DNA of 64,000 nucleotides, from positions 1 to 64,000 of the forward strand of contig CANKOY010000011.1 of the NCBI GenBank assembly GCA_947484275.1, given 5' to 3'. Each line of letters starts with the position of its first letter. Within the stretch, counting starts at the first letter, position 1. A program made the position numbers and the translations under genes. Under the pieces are notes generated by a model. The model searched no databases, was not told the DNA's origin, and saw only the letters and a list, made by a program, of their open reading frames with translations. Source of the DNA: Planctomycetota bacterium (GTDB lineage: Bacteria > Planctomycetota > UBA1135 > GCA-002686595). This document shows positions 8,590 to 19,048 of the stretch, piece by piece.

Positions 8590-10410
8590 ATGACTCAACA
8601 CTTGGCCAGCGGCGCAATCGTCGCCACATTGCTCCTGGGCTCCTGCGAATCGACAAGCTCCGACCGCGGCTCGCGCGCGGAGTTTCAGATCCAGGCTCAG
8701 GCATTTCTCGACAGCTACTCGAAGACCTTTGCCAGCTTGTACGCTGTTTCGAGCGAGGCCGAGTGGTCTTCGAACACGCACATCGTCGAGAACGACGACA
8801 CGAATTCGAAGCGTACGACTGCCGCGAACGAGGCCATGGCCTCGTTCACCGGTTCCATCGCCAACATCGAAGCCGCGCGGAGGTTCCTCGAGCGCCGTGC
8901 GGACCTGACTCCGCTGCAGACCAAGCAATTCGACAAGGTCCTGTTCGCCGCCGCCGACAAGCCTCAGACGCAGCCGGACTTGGTGAAGCAACGCATCGCC
9001 GCGGAGGCCGCGCAAACCGAAACGATGTACGGGTTCACCTTCAAGATGGACGGCGTCGAACTGTCGCCCAACGACATTGACGGCGGCCTGCGCACGGAAT
9101 CGGATCTTGCGCGCCGGCGCAAGATTTGGGAGGCCTCGAAGGAGGTGGGCGCGGCGCTCAAGCCCGGCCTGACGAAACTGCGCTCGCTGCGAAACGCCGG
9201 CGTGCAGTCCCTGGGCTACGACGATTTCTTCGCCTACATGGCGTCTGAGTACGGGATGACGACGGCGGAGCTCGCCGCCACCGTGGCACAGATCAATCGC
9301 GAGTTGCGGCCGCTGTTCACTGAGCTGCACACGTTCGCGCGCCATGAGCTCGCGGCGAAATACGGTCAGCCGGTGCCCGACCTGATTCCCGCGGATTGGC
9401 TGCCCAATCGCTGGGGCCAGGACTGGTCGGGGTTGGTTGAGGTCGCGGGCTTTGACCTGGACGTTCCCCTGGCCGCCAAGGGCTCGGACTGGCTGGTCCG
9501 CCAGGCCGAACGCATGTACACGAGCCTGGGCTTCGAGAGCCTACCGCCGACGTTTTGGACGAAATCTTCGCTGTATCCAGTGGCGGCGGACGCGGGCTTC
9601 AAGAAGAACACCCATGCGTCGGCATGGCACTTGGATCTGAACCACGACGTGCGTTCGCTGATGAGCGTCGAGCCGAATACAGAGTGGTACGAGACGACGC
9701 ACCACGAGCTCGGCCATATCTACTACTACATGAGCTACACGAACCCGAACGTGCCCCTGCTGCTGCGCGAGGGCGCGAACCGCGCCTACCACGAGGCGGT
9801 GGGCTCGCTCATGGGCCTTGCGGCGATGCAGCCGCGCTTTGTGGAGGCCGTGGGACTGTCCACCGGCGGCGCGAAGCCGGATGCGAATCGACTGCTGTTG
9901 AAGGAAGCGCTCAACTACGTCGTGTTCATCCCCTGGTCCACGGGCACGATGTTCGAGTTCGAGAAGGCGATCTACGCCGACAATTTGTCGCCCGAACAGT
10001 GGAACAAGAAGTGGTGGGAACTGGCCGCCAAGTACCAGGGCATCGCGCCTCCGACCGCGCGCGGCGAAGAGTGGTGCGACGCCGCGACTAAGACGCACAT
10101 CAACGACGATCCGGCGGGCTACTACGACTACGCGCTGTCGTTCGTGCTGCTGTTCCAACTGCACGACCACATCGCACGCAACATCTTGCACGAGAGCCCG
10201 CGCGACACGAATTACTACGGGCGCAAGGAAGTCGGTGATTTCCTGAAGTCGATCCTGACCCCCGGCGGCAGCGCCGACTGGCGCGAATTGCTGCGCGAGA
10301 AGACCGGATCGGACCTGTCGGCGAAAGCGATGCTCTCGTATTTCGAACCCTTGCGCGCCTACTTGGCGGAGGTCAATAAGGGCCGCAAGGCGACGCTGTC
10401 GCAGCTCTGA
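8590..10410 (+). CDS. M2 family (ACE-like) peptidyl-dipeptidase lipoprotein
   Basis: Zinc metallopeptidase expected to remove C-terminal dipeptides from oligopeptides. It has 606 residues, close to other bacterial M2 enzymes. The N-terminus MTQHLASGAIVATLLLGSC is a lipoprotein signal with lipobox LGSC. The zinc site is clear: HELGH at 372-376 (catalytic Glu373) and a third ligand Glu402 in NRAYHEAVG, after the ACE signature REGAN. The flanking GHIYYYMSY also matches ACE. Downstream blocks such as WNKKWWELAAKYQG and DPAGYYDYALSFVLLFQLH match the family. Its dipeptide products could feed the POT transporter encoded 1.9 kb downstream (inference). Confidence 0.93.
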   Translation: MTQHLASGAIVATLLLGSCESTSSDRGSRAEFQIQAQAFLDSYSKTFASLYAVSSEAEWSSNTHIVENDDTNSKRTTAANEAMASFTGSIANIEAARRFLERRADLTPLQTKQFDKVLFAAADKPQTQPDLVKQRIAAEAAQTETMYGFTFKMDGVELSPNDIDGGLRTESDLARRRKIWEASKEVGAALKPGLTKLRSLRNAGVQSLGYDDFFAYMASEYGMTTAELAATVAQINRELRPLFTELHTFARHELAAKYGQPVPDLIPADWLPNRWGQDWSGLVEVAGFDLDVPLAAKGSDWLVRQAERMYTSLGFESLPPTFWTKSSLYPVAADAGFKKNTHASAWHLDLNHDVRSLMSVEPNTEWYETTHHELGHIYYYMSYTNPNVPLLLREGANRAYHEAVGSLMGLAAMQPRFVEAVGLSTGGAKPDANRLLLKEALNYVVFIPWSTGTMFEFEKAIYADNLSPEQWNKKWWELAAKYQGIAPPTARGEEWCDAATKTHINDDPAGYYDYALSFVLLFQLHDHIARNILHESPRDTNYYGRKEVGDFLKSILTPGGSADWRELLREKTGSDLSAKAMLSYFEPLRAYLAEVNKGRKATLSQL

Positions 10411-10419
10411 TTCGAGCGT

Positions 10420-11319
10420 TCACCTTTCATCTGAGCCGCGGTCCGCGGCGGGCGGGCTGTGGGAGACCAACGAACCACCGCGACTTGCCTGTCTGACTCC
10501 GGCCAGGGCCTGGCGCAGGTCTGCGGCCGTCCACTCGGATGCGTCGAATACCGCGAGGACCAGGGCCGTGCCGGGGCCGGCGGGCGGGGGCGTTGCTCCG
10601 AGCTGGGACTGGTGCAGGATGCGCGCGGAAATCGACGCCGCGAGCCTCGCGCGTTCCCTTTCATCGGGGCGAAACATGAGGGCCACGCGCGGGGCTTCGC
10701 GCCGCAACTCGGACCAGGCGAGTCTTTCGCGCTCCGCGCATTGGGCCTTGCTGCATTCCTCGAGGTCGCAGCGTCCTTCGAGCGCGCTGCCGCCCGCGGA
10801 CACCACCGGGACGATGGTCGCTCCGCCCACGTGAGCGCGCAGGGCTGACAGCAAGCGTCCCGCGTCCCGCGGATCGCGCACGAGATCCGCGACGCCGCAA
10901 GTGGATCGCGCGCAGCCGCAGGAAAGCGCGGGCCCGTCGAAGCCTGCAAGGAAAACTGCGTCGGCTGGCGGGCGGTCATTCAAGGCGGCCCGCGCGCGCG
11001 CGAGGATCGATTCGAAGTCCTGCCCGGCGTCCGCGCCGCCGAGCACGTCGACCCAGTAGCCCACGGCGACATTGCGCTCGCGCAGGCGCTGGACCGCGCC
11101 AGCAACCGCGCGGAAGGAACTGCGCGAGTCGATCGCCAGCACGATTGCGTTCGGAGCTTCGCCGGAACTTCCCCGCGCGGCATCGGCGAGCACCTGGGGC
11201 GGACTGAACACCTGGCCGTGCAGATCCTCGAATGGAAACTGGGCGCGCGTCGGTGGGCCGGGGGCGGTGCAGGCTGCGAGCATGGCGATCAACACGCATA
11301 GAACCGCGCGTGCTTTCAA
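10420..11319 (-). CDS. Cys-rich lipoprotein of unknown function
   Basis: A 299-residue protein that I do not recognise. The start is a TTG at 11319: it yields MKARAVLCVLIAMLAAC, a textbook lipoprotein signal with lipobox LAAC, and it overlaps the GNAT stop codon by four bases (TTGA), which favours translational coupling. An AGGTG precedes it by four bases. The mature protein has alternating alpha/beta segments and six extra cysteines in two clusters (CGCARSTC near 175 and CDLEECSKAQC near 220), suggesting disulfides or metal binding. The C-terminal strand ALVLAVFDASEW precedes a basic tail. The open frame extends far upstream, but that part is antisense to the GNAT gene. Confidence 0.65.
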   Translation of the reverse strand: MKARAVLCVLIAMLAACTAPGPPTRAQFPFEDLHGQVFSPPQVLADAARGSSGEAPNAIVLAIDSRSSFRAVAGAVQRLRERNVAVGYWVDVLGGADAGQDFESILARARAALNDRPPADAVFLAGFDGPALSCGCARSTCGVADLVRDPRDAGRLLSALRAHVGGATIVPVVSAGGSALEGRCDLEECSKAQCAERERLAWSELRREAPRVALMFRPDERERARLAASISARILHQSQLGATPPPAGPGTALVLAVFDASEWTAADLRQALAGVRQASRGGSLVSHSPPAADRGSDER

Positions 11320-12143
11320 CTTGCACCTATGGGCGGACTCTCGCGCGGTATCGGGCCGCGCATGTGCAAAATGTCGTGCACGCGCGTCGCGCCCGCGGAC
11401 TCCAGGGCGTGCACCACCACAGCCGCATCTTCGATCACCAGTTGCACGAAGCTCGACGGGCCCTCGTAGCGCTCGCGCAGGGCTTCGATCAACGTCCGCG
11501 CGTACTCCACGGACTTGCAGCGGAACGGAAATGCTCCTGGATACTGCGGATCGAAGACGGCGACGCCCATGCACTTTCCGTTGACGCTAAGGGCCGCGAC
11601 GATGCGTGCGCCGAGCTTCTGGCGCGCGCGGGTCAGCTGTCCGTCCAGCAGGCCGAAGTCGAGCTCATTCGCCGCGTCGAAGCGCGCCTCGGCGTCAACG
11701 CCGCGAGCGGGAACCTGAGGCAGTCGCCCGAGGTTTTCAAAGGAGAGCCGCAACACGACGGTGCTGAAGATCGTACTCATGCCGAGCGTGCCGTAGAGCC
11801 CCGCGGCGACGTGATTCGACGCCATCACATTCAAGCGCCAGGCGCTGGCCCCCTCGCCCCGCAGTTTTGCGGCGAGTCTCAGCATCAAATCGCGACCCAA
11901 GCCGCGCCCGCGGGCGCCCGCGTCGATGACCACATGCTTTACGTAGGCGTTCTCACCGGCCAGTTCCCAGAACGCGTACCCAACCTCCTTTCCGTCCTCG
12001 ACGAAAAAGGCCGTCGTAGCGGCGTTCTCTGTCTCCCAGCGCCCGCGCACCAGCGGTGCATCCTCTAGGCCCAACTGAGCGAAGAAGTGCGAGTAGAGGG
12101 CGTGATCCGCCGCGGTCGCGGGGCGCAGGCACGGGGGAGACAT
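11316..12143 (-). CDS. GNAT family N-acetyltransferase
   Basis: Acyl-CoA-dependent N-acyltransferase, 275 residues. The N-terminal GNAT domain (1-140) shows the beta4/alpha3 acetyl-CoA-binding signature: YVKHVVIDAGARGRGLGRDL near residues 67-86, with the R/Q-x-x-G-x-G/A type loop GRGLG, followed by LNVMASNHVAAGLYGTLGM. The second half (about 145-275) looks like a degenerate second GNAT-like domain, so it may be a tandem GNAT. Substrate unknown. Its stop overlaps the TTG start of the following lipoprotein gene. Confidence 0.8.
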   Translation of the reverse strand: MSPPCLRPATAADHALYSHFFAQLGLEDAPLVRGRWETENAATTAFFVEDGKEVGYAFWELAGENAYVKHVVIDAGARGRGLGRDLMLRLAAKLRGEGASAWRLNVMASNHVAAGLYGTLGMSTIFSTVVLRLSFENLGRLPQVPARGVDAEARFDAANELDFGLLDGQLTRARQKLGARIVAALSVNGKCMGVAVFDPQYPGAFPFRCKSVEYARTLIEALRERYEGPSSFVQLVIEDAAVVVHALESAGATRVHDILHMRGPIPRESPPIGAS

Positions 12144-12288
12144 GGGGGCAGCCTACGGTCGAGGCCTGGAGCAGGAAAAGGGGGGACAGGTGGGCGGCGG
12201 AGCGCGTAGGATCGCCGCGAATTCCCCCGCGCCCGTCCTACGGTGACCTGCCGAGGGCGCACCTCCCCCTAACGGATTCGAACAGCGT

Positions 12289-13821
12289 ATGGCAGCACAA
12301 GCCCCCGGCGTGAGCATCGAAAACGAGCCGACCTGGTTCGGACATCCGCGCGGACTCTTCATCCTGTTCTTCGCGGAGCTATGGGAGCGCTTCTGCTACT
12401 ACGGCATGCGCGCTCTGCTGGCCCTCTACGTGGTGCAGCAGTTCCACAAGCCCCAGGCCGAGGCCTCGCTCAGCTACGGCGCCTTCACAGCGCTGGTCTA
12501 CGCGCTCGGGGTCTTCGGCGGCTCGATTGCAGACAAGGTGCTCGGCTATCGGCGCTCGATCATGCTCGGCGGCATTCTCATGGCCATCGGCGAGTTCTGC
12601 CTGATGGTGCCCACCGAGTTCATGTTCCTCGTGGGCCTCGCGGTGATGGTCGTCGGCAACGGGTTGTTCAAACCCAACATCTCGACCATGGTCGGGAAGC
12701 TGTACAAGCATGGAGATCCGCGCCGCGACGGTGGCTTCACGATCTTCTACATGGGCATCAACCTAGGCGCGTTCCTTGCGCCGATTGCCTGCCAGTGGAT
12801 CTCGATGAAATTCGGGACGCCGGCCGTGGGCGTGGCTGGCGAAGACGGGTACATCCCCGGCGTCGCGGACTACCGCTTTGGTTTCATGGCGGCGGGTATC
12901 GGCATGTTGCTCGGCATCCTGGTGTTCGGCCTGGGGGCGAAGAGGCTGCACGGTCAGGGCCTGCCGCCCGTGGGCCGTGAGGGCTTCGGATCGACCCTGA
13001 TGGTCATCGCGGGCTGTGTCCTCACCGTGCCGCTGATCTACACCCTGCTCAGCCGCAAGGAGATCGTCGGGTACATGCTGCTGGCACTCGGCGCCGGGAT
13101 TGCGCTCTACATTTTCAGCATCGCCCTGCGCAGCGAAACCCAGGTCAGACACCGATTGTTCGCACTGCTCTTGCTGCTGGTCTGCAACATCGCATTCTGG
13201 GCTAGCTTCGAGCAGGCTGGCAATTCGCTGAACTTCTTCGCGCAGAATCACATTCGCGATCTGGCGGTCGGTTCCTGGATCATGCCCTTCGAGTGGTTCC
13301 AGTCGGTCAATGCGATCTTCATCGTGGTTCTGGGGCCGGTGTTCGCTGCACTCTGGGTCTGGCTCGATCACTCGAAGCTCAATCCTTCGATCCCGCTGAA
13401 ATTCGGTCTCGCCCTGATTCAAGTGGGCCTTGGATTCTGGATCCTGATTCTCGGAATCGGCGGCGCCGACGCCCAGGGTGAGATCCCCTGGTTCATCCTC
13501 ACGGGGCTGTATCTCATCCACACCACGGCGGAGTTGTGCATCTCGCCCGTGGGCCTGTCGATGGTGACCAAACTCGCCCCGCCGGAGATCACCGGCATGG
13601 TGATGGGAGCCTGGTTCGTTTCGATCGCGATTGCCAACTACGGCGCCGGTCTGTTTTCGAAGATCGCCGGCGAAGCCGTGGTCTCGGAAACCGGCGGCGC
13701 CGCGGCGCTCAATGGCTACGTCGCGGCCTTCACGCCAATCCTGTGGATGACGGTCGGCATCGGCATCGTGCTTTCCCTGGCATCGCCCTGGGTCAACAAA
13801 CTGATGCACGGAGTGAAGTGA
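12289..13821 (+). CDS. POT family proton-dependent oligopeptide transporter
   Basis: A 510-residue MFS protein of the PTR2/POT family, importing di- and tripeptides with protons. The family motif ExxERFYYYG is present as E30-LW-E33-R34-FCYYGM in helix 1, and the second signature FYMGINLGAFLAP sits near residue 160. GDxxLGRR-like loop residues DKVLGYRRS follow helix 2. About 12 to 14 hydrophobic helices can be counted. Seven bases separate it from pepQ, which would hydrolyse imported X-Pro dipeptides, so the two form a logical two-gene operon. Confidence 0.92.
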   Translation: MAAQAPGVSIENEPTWFGHPRGLFILFFAELWERFCYYGMRALLALYVVQQFHKPQAEASLSYGAFTALVYALGVFGGSIADKVLGYRRSIMLGGILMAIGEFCLMVPTEFMFLVGLAVMVVGNGLFKPNISTMVGKLYKHGDPRRDGGFTIFYMGINLGAFLAPIACQWISMKFGTPAVGVAGEDGYIPGVADYRFGFMAAGIGMLLGILVFGLGAKRLHGQGLPPVGREGFGSTLMVIAGCVLTVPLIYTLLSRKEIVGYMLLALGAGIALYIFSIALRSETQVRHRLFALLLLLVCNIAFWASFEQAGNSLNFFAQNHIRDLAVGSWIMPFEWFQSVNAIFIVVLGPVFAALWVWLDHSKLNPSIPLKFGLALIQVGLGFWILILGIGGADAQGEIPWFILTGLYLIHTTAELCISPVGLSMVTKLAPPEITGMVMGAWFVSIAIANYGAGLFSKIAGEAVVSETGGAAALNGYVAAFTPILWMTVGIGIVLSLASPWVNKLMHGVK

Positions 13822-13828
13822 CGCCACC

Positions 13829-15136
13829 ATGGTTGCCGAGCACTACGCCTCCCACGTCGCCACGCGCCAGCGCCGCGCGGAGGCGGTTCTGGGCGCCTGC
13901 GGGTACGACGGTTACGTCGTCTCCAGCGGCGTGCCCTTCACGCACTACGCGGACGACATGGACGCGCCGTTCCATTCGGTGCCGCATTTCGCGCACTGGT
14001 TGCCACTGGATGGACCGCACCATTTGCTGCACGTGCGCGTTGGCAAACGCGCCAGGCTCGTGCGTTTTGCCCCCGAGGACTACTGGTACGAGCAACTGCC
14101 CCTCGCCGAAGTGTTCTGGCGTGCGGAATTCGAGCTTGAAGAGTCGCCCGATGTTGCACGCTGCTGGAAGCGCCTCGATCTCTCGGGCCGCACGGCCTAC
14201 ATCGGCGACGAACCTGCCTTGGCGCGCGCCCACGGCATCGCAGAAGCAGACATCAATCCGCCGCTACTGATCGCCCGCCTGGATTGGGAGCGCGCCTACA
14301 AGACGGCCTACGAAGTTGCTTGTCTCGACGTGGCAGAGTCGCTCGCGGCGCGTGGCCACCGCGCGGCACTGGCGGCGTTCGAGAACGGCGCCAGTGAGCT
14401 CGCGATTCATCACGAGTACCTGGCCGCCGTGGGTTGCACGGAAGAGCAGTTGCCTTACCACACGATCATTGCCCTCGATCACAAGGGCGCGACGCTGCAC
14501 TACACGGGCAAGCGCACCGTGGGCGATGGCCGTGTCCTGCTGATCGACTGTGGCGCGGACTACCTCGGGTACGCTTCGGACATTACGCGCACCTGGACGC
14601 GCAAGGGCTGCGACGCGACGTTCCGCGACCTAGTGAAGGGCGTCGACAAGTTGCAGCAGCGCCTGTGTGAGCTGGTCAAGCCGGGGATTCCGTACCTCGA
14701 TCTGCACGTGGCCGCCCACGACCAGATTGCCGACTTGCTGCATTCGATCGGCGTGCTCAAGAAATCGGGCCGTGAAGCCGTCGAGCTCGGTCTCACCGGG
14801 CCCTTCTTCCCCCATGGGCTTGGACACTTCCTCGGAATCCAGGTCCACGACGTGGGCGGACGTCAAAAAACTCCTGACGGTGGCATCCAGGCGCCCCCGA
14901 GTGCCTACCCGTTCCTGCGGACGACGCGGGCCGTGGAGGAGCACCAGGTGTTCACGATCGAACCGGGCGTGTACTTCATCGAGATGCTGCTGCGCGGCCA
15001 CCGCCAGGGTCCCACGGCCCAGCACTTCGACTGGGCGCTCATCGATCGCCTGCTGCCCTTTGGGGGCGTGCGCATCGAGGACAACGTGCTTGTGACCGCA
15101 GCAGGGCAGCGCAATTTGACGCGCCCGCACATTTGA
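13829..15136 (+). CDS. pepQ: Xaa-Pro dipeptidase (prolidase), M24B family
   Basis: Cytoplasmic dimetal aminopeptidase-fold enzyme that cleaves X-Pro dipeptides; 435 residues, the usual PepQ length. All five metal ligands are visible: Asp240 and Asp251 (LLIDCGADYLGYASDITRTW), His333 (HGLGHFLG), Glu378 (TIEPGVYF) and Glu417 (VRIEDNVLVT), each offset by six from the E. coli PepQ numbers as I recall them. The N-terminal non-catalytic domain (YVVSSGVPFTHYADDMDAPF) is also PepQ-like. No signal peptide. It directly follows the peptide transporter gene. Confidence 0.93.
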   Translation: MVAEHYASHVATRQRRAEAVLGACGYDGYVVSSGVPFTHYADDMDAPFHSVPHFAHWLPLDGPHHLLHVRVGKRARLVRFAPEDYWYEQLPLAEVFWRAEFELEESPDVARCWKRLDLSGRTAYIGDEPALARAHGIAEADINPPLLIARLDWERAYKTAYEVACLDVAESLAARGHRAALAAFENGASELAIHHEYLAAVGCTEEQLPYHTIIALDHKGATLHYTGKRTVGDGRVLLIDCGADYLGYASDITRTWTRKGCDATFRDLVKGVDKLQQRLCELVKPGIPYLDLHVAAHDQIADLLHSIGVLKKSGREAVELGLTGPFFPHGLGHFLGIQVHDVGGRQKTPDGGIQAPPSAYPFLRTTRAVEEHQVFTIEPGVYFIEMLLRGHRQGPTAQHFDWALIDRLLPFGGVRIEDNVLVTAAGQRNLTRPHI

Positions 15137-15177
15137 TTCAGGCTAGGGGCCATGCTGACTGAATCGAGCACGGTTTC

Positions 15178-15195
15178 GATCCGCATCCACGGATC
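15178..15195. terminator. Possible hairpin after pepQ
   Basis: A perfect 6-bp stem (GATCCG / CGGATC) with a 6-nt loop begins 42 bp after the pepQ stop. There is no T tract, so terminator function is only a possibility. The remaining 235-bp gap before phnD shows nothing else. Confidence 0.3.
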
Positions 15196-15371
15196 TGGAT
15201 TCGTCTGAGGCCAGAGCCTCGGCGCAGCCGGTCGGCTGTGCGCTCGCCACGCACCCGATTTGGGGTGAGGTTGGAGGGAGCGCGCAACCGCGAAGCAGCG
15301 TGCGCGCCGGGAACACCATCCAATACCACGCGGGGCTTCCGCGCCCCCAACACTCCTTCCTGATCGAAATC

Positions 15372-16409
15372 ATGAAAACTGCACACACTGGCTCCGTCGT
15401 TCTCGGGCTTTGGGCACTGCTCGGACTTTGCGCATTCCAGGCGCCCGCTGCGGGACAGGATCCGCCGAAGCCGCCGCCGACGCCGACGCCGACGCCGGCA
15501 CCCACTCCCGTACCCAAACCCGACGAGCCTGAGCCGCCGCGAGACAAGATGGCGCCTCTGCGAATCTCGGGCATCCCCGACGCCGACAAAGAGAAGCTCG
15601 CCAAGCAGTACGGGACCGTGACGAAGTGGCTGAGCGGCGAGATCAACCGCCCGGTGGAATTCGTTCCGGTCAGCGACTACGCCGCGGCCGTCGCTGGGCT
15701 GGCGGCGAACAAGCTCGACATGGTCTGGCTCGGGGGCGTGACCGCCGTGCAGGCGGGCGAAGTGACCAAGGGCCGCGCCTGGCCGATTTTCGCGCGCGAG
15801 GAAGACCTCAAGTTCAAGAGCTACTTCATCGCGAACAAAAAGCTCGTTGATTCGGGCACGTTCACGGTGGTCGAGAAGCGCGAGCCGATGCCGCTCGAGG
15901 CCCTAGCTGCGCTGAAGAGCAAATTCGCCGCCATGACGTTCACTTTCGGCGCGACGACCTCGACGTCGGGCCACATCATGCCGCGCTATTTCCTGGAGCA
16001 GGCTGCGGTCGGTATCGATCCGGAGAAGGGCTTCAAGTCCAAACCTGGATTCGCGCTGACCGGCGGTCACTCCACCGTGCTCAACAACGTCGCGTCGGGC
16101 GCGTTCGATCTTGGCGTGATGAACTACCTCTCCTGGGAGCAGGCCAAGGACGAGCAAAAGCTCCAGGCTCCCGTGATTTTCGTGACGCCCGAGTACATGG
16201 ACTACTGCATGGTGATCCACGGCCGCCTTGGGCCGATGTTGACCCTGCGGCTGCAGACGATGTTCATCAAACTCAAGCCGGAGGTCGAAGCGCACAAGGC
16301 TGTGCTCGACGTGTTTGGAACCAAACGCTTCGTTCCGATCTCGACCGATCACCTCGCTCCCTTGCGAGACATCATCAAGACGGCCCGCGAGCGCGGAATT
16401 CTCGAGTAG
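15372..16409 (+). CDS. phnD: PhnD-type phosphonate/phosphite ABC transporter substrate-binding protein
   Basis: Periplasmic type-2 binding protein of 345 residues. The ATG at 15372 starts a signal peptide (VVLGLWALLGLCAFQAPAAG); an upstream GTG at 15300 is in frame but adds unlikely sequence. After the signal comes a Pro-rich linker (about 35-60, alternating PT/PK), unusual for PhnD. PhnD hallmarks follow: DYAAAVAGLAANKLDMVWLG, YFIANK, FGATTSTSGHIMPRYFLEQ (the anion-binding serine/threonine loop) and GGHSTVLNNVASGAFDLG. It is followed by PhnC- and PhnE-type genes. Whether the ligand is phosphonate, phosphite or another oxyanion cannot be told. Confidence 0.88.
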   Translation: MKTAHTGSVVLGLWALLGLCAFQAPAAGQDPPKPPPTPTPTPAPTPVPKPDEPEPPRDKMAPLRISGIPDADKEKLAKQYGTVTKWLSGEINRPVEFVPVSDYAAAVAGLAANKLDMVWLGGVTAVQAGEVTKGRAWPIFAREEDLKFKSYFIANKKLVDSGTFTVVEKREPMPLEALAALKSKFAAMTFTFGATTSTSGHIMPRYFLEQAAVGIDPEKGFKSKPGFALTGGHSTVLNNVASGAFDLGVMNYLSWEQAKDEQKLQAPVIFVTPEYMDYCMVIHGRLGPMLTLRLQTMFIKLKPEVEAHKAVLDVFGTKRFVPISTDHLAPLRDIIKTARERGILE

Positions 16410-16457
16410 CGCCTGCCCTGGGACGCGACGCCGCGTTCTCGACGGGATCAGGACTCA

Positions 16458-16574
16458 ATGCCCCTCGCCAATTCGATGGCTGCGGACGCGTTCCGCATCG
16501 AGCACGCGTCGTAGTCCTTCGGCGGGCGCGCGGCGCTCGAGGAGCTCACCCTCTCGATTCGGGAGGGCGAGCGT
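16458..16574 (+). pseudogene. N-terminal part of phnC, cut off by an in-frame TAG (16512-16514)
   Basis: In the same frame as the PhnC body an ATG at 16458 begins MPLANSMAADAFRIEHAS, then TAG as codon 19, then SFGGRAALEELTLSIREGER leading directly into the Walker A region. FRIEHAS-x-SFGGRAALEELTLSI is a normal ABC ATPase first-strand region, so the TAG sits inside conserved coding sequence. One base change (from TTG, TCG, TGG, CAG, GAG, AAG or TAC/TAT) would explain it. Whether it is a real nonsense mutation or an assembly error cannot be decided here. Confidence 0.75.
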
Positions 16575-17266
<692 letters not shown>

Positions 17267-17270
<4 letters not shown>

Positions 17271-19000
17271 GCCCCGCGGAGCGCGAGCGAAGGTCGAATG
17301 CGAGCCGCCGTCCACCGTGGCAATGGGTGGCGCTGTTCGCGTTGGGCCTGTGCTGCGCGGCCTCGATAGCGGCCTTGGAGTTCGATTTGTCGGCCTTGCG
17401 GGACGCGGGCTCGCGGGCCGAGGCCTGGGCGCGACTTTCCACTTTCCTCGGGGCCTTTGGCGCGCCGGACCTCTCGGCCGAGCGTCTGGGCCAAGGGCTA
17501 TCGCTGTCGCTCTCGACGTTTTCCATCGCCCTGTGGGGCAGCGGTCTTGGGCTCGTGCTGGGCTACACCCTGGCGCTGTTCGCTTCGCGCGCAGTGTGGC
17601 TCGGTGAATCGCGACCCGGCGCGGGCTATGCGGTGCGCCGCGTCGTGCTCGAACTCGCGCGCCTTGCGCTCGACGTTTTGCGCGGCGTTCCAGACTTCGC
17701 GTGGGCGCTGCTCATCCTGACTGTTCCAGGGCCCGGGGCCGTGACCGGCGTGCTCGCGATCGCCCTGGGTGTCGCGGGAATCCTGGGTCGGATCTTCAGC
17801 GAGTTGTGGGACGCCGTGCCTGCGCGGCGCTACGAAGCGCTGCGCGCCAACGGCGCCTCGCGCGCACAAGTGTTCCTGTACGCCGTACAGCCCCTGTGCG
17901 CGCGGCCGATGCTGTCCTTTGGCCTGATGCGCCTGGAATGCAGCGTGCGCAATGCCTCGGTGATCGGAGTGGTTGGCGGCGGCGGACTGGGGGCGCAGTT
18001 GTTCGAGGAATTCAACTTCGGCAACTACGCGGGTGTGGTCACGCTGCTTCTGTTCCTTCTTGCACTGACAGCGAGCACCGATCTGGCTTCCAACTTCCTG
18101 CGCCATCATCTGCGCACGGATCCAACTCGTTCGGGGATCACGGTGACGGGCGCGGCCACTGGACACGGGAACAGCCAGCGGCGGAGGACTTGGGCCTTGC
18201 TCGGCTGTTTTGGCGCTGCGATCGCGACTCTGGCGGCCATGACCCCGGACCTGCTTCGAGCCGGCTCCGAATTGTGGCGCGTCGAGTGGGCCTGGATCGG
18301 CGGACAGTTGGCTCAGCTTTTCCACCCACAACTCGAGGCACGCTCCTGGATCGAGGCGGCGGTTTCCTGCCGCGTTCCTCTGGCCATTGGATTCCTGGCC
18401 ACGCTGATCGGCGTCGTTGGCGCCGGGTGGCTGGCCTACCCGGGATCTTGGGCGTTCCAGATCGACTCGCGCCAATTCACGGGCGAGTTCGCGTCGCCAT
18501 GGACTCGATTTCTGCGCGCAGCGTTGCTCGTTGTCGCGCGCGCGACGACGTTGGTCTTGCGCTCGATTCCCGAGGTTGCGTGGCTGTTCATTCTTGCCGC
18601 ATTTTTCCGCATCGGCGCCCTGCCGGGAATTCTGGCGGTCGGGGTGCACTCGATCGGCGTTCTCGGCCGCGTGTTCGTCGAGAGCATCGACAATCAAGCG
18701 TACCGACCCTTCGAGCAGACGTTTCACGGCTCGCGCGCGACCGCCTTTCTCTACAGCGCGTTCCCGAGTTCCGTGCGCGAGTGGTCGAGCTACGCCTTTG
18801 TTCAGTTCGAGGCCAATGTGCGCGCGGGCGTCGTCGTGGGGATCATCGGCATCGGCGGACTCGGGGAGCGCTTCCACACTTCCGTGCAGAACTTCAACCT
18901 GGAGCGCGCAAGCGTGTTCCTGATCGCGATGGTCCTGATGACGACCATCTTCGATCGCCTTTCTCGCGCCCTGAAGCTCGGCGCGAATGCGCTGGGCTGA
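17267..19000 (+). CDS. phnE: PhnE-type ABC permease, two fused permease domains
   Basis: Inner-membrane subunit of the phosphonate/phosphite-type transporter. At 577 residues it is about twice a single PhnE and contains two BPD_transp_1 modules. The first (about 80-275) has the coupling-helix region YEALRANGASRAQVFLYAVQP and GVVGGGGLGAQL. The second (about 370-570) has RPFEQTFHGSRATAFLYSAFP and GIIGIGGLGERF. Both end in the PhnE-like IG-GGLG motif, and about 12 hydrophobic helices are present. One polypeptide probably supplies both halves of the channel. The GTG start overlaps the phnC stop. Confidence 0.9.
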
Positions 19001-19048
19001 GGCCTGCCGCGCGCCCGTTGGAACCTGTCGTTCGCGCCTGCGGACAAC

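Noticed and set aside
17498-18877. A 459-codon antisense frame within phnE
   Set aside because: Shadow of a clear two-domain permease; composition is Arg/Gln/His-rich with no recognisable fold.
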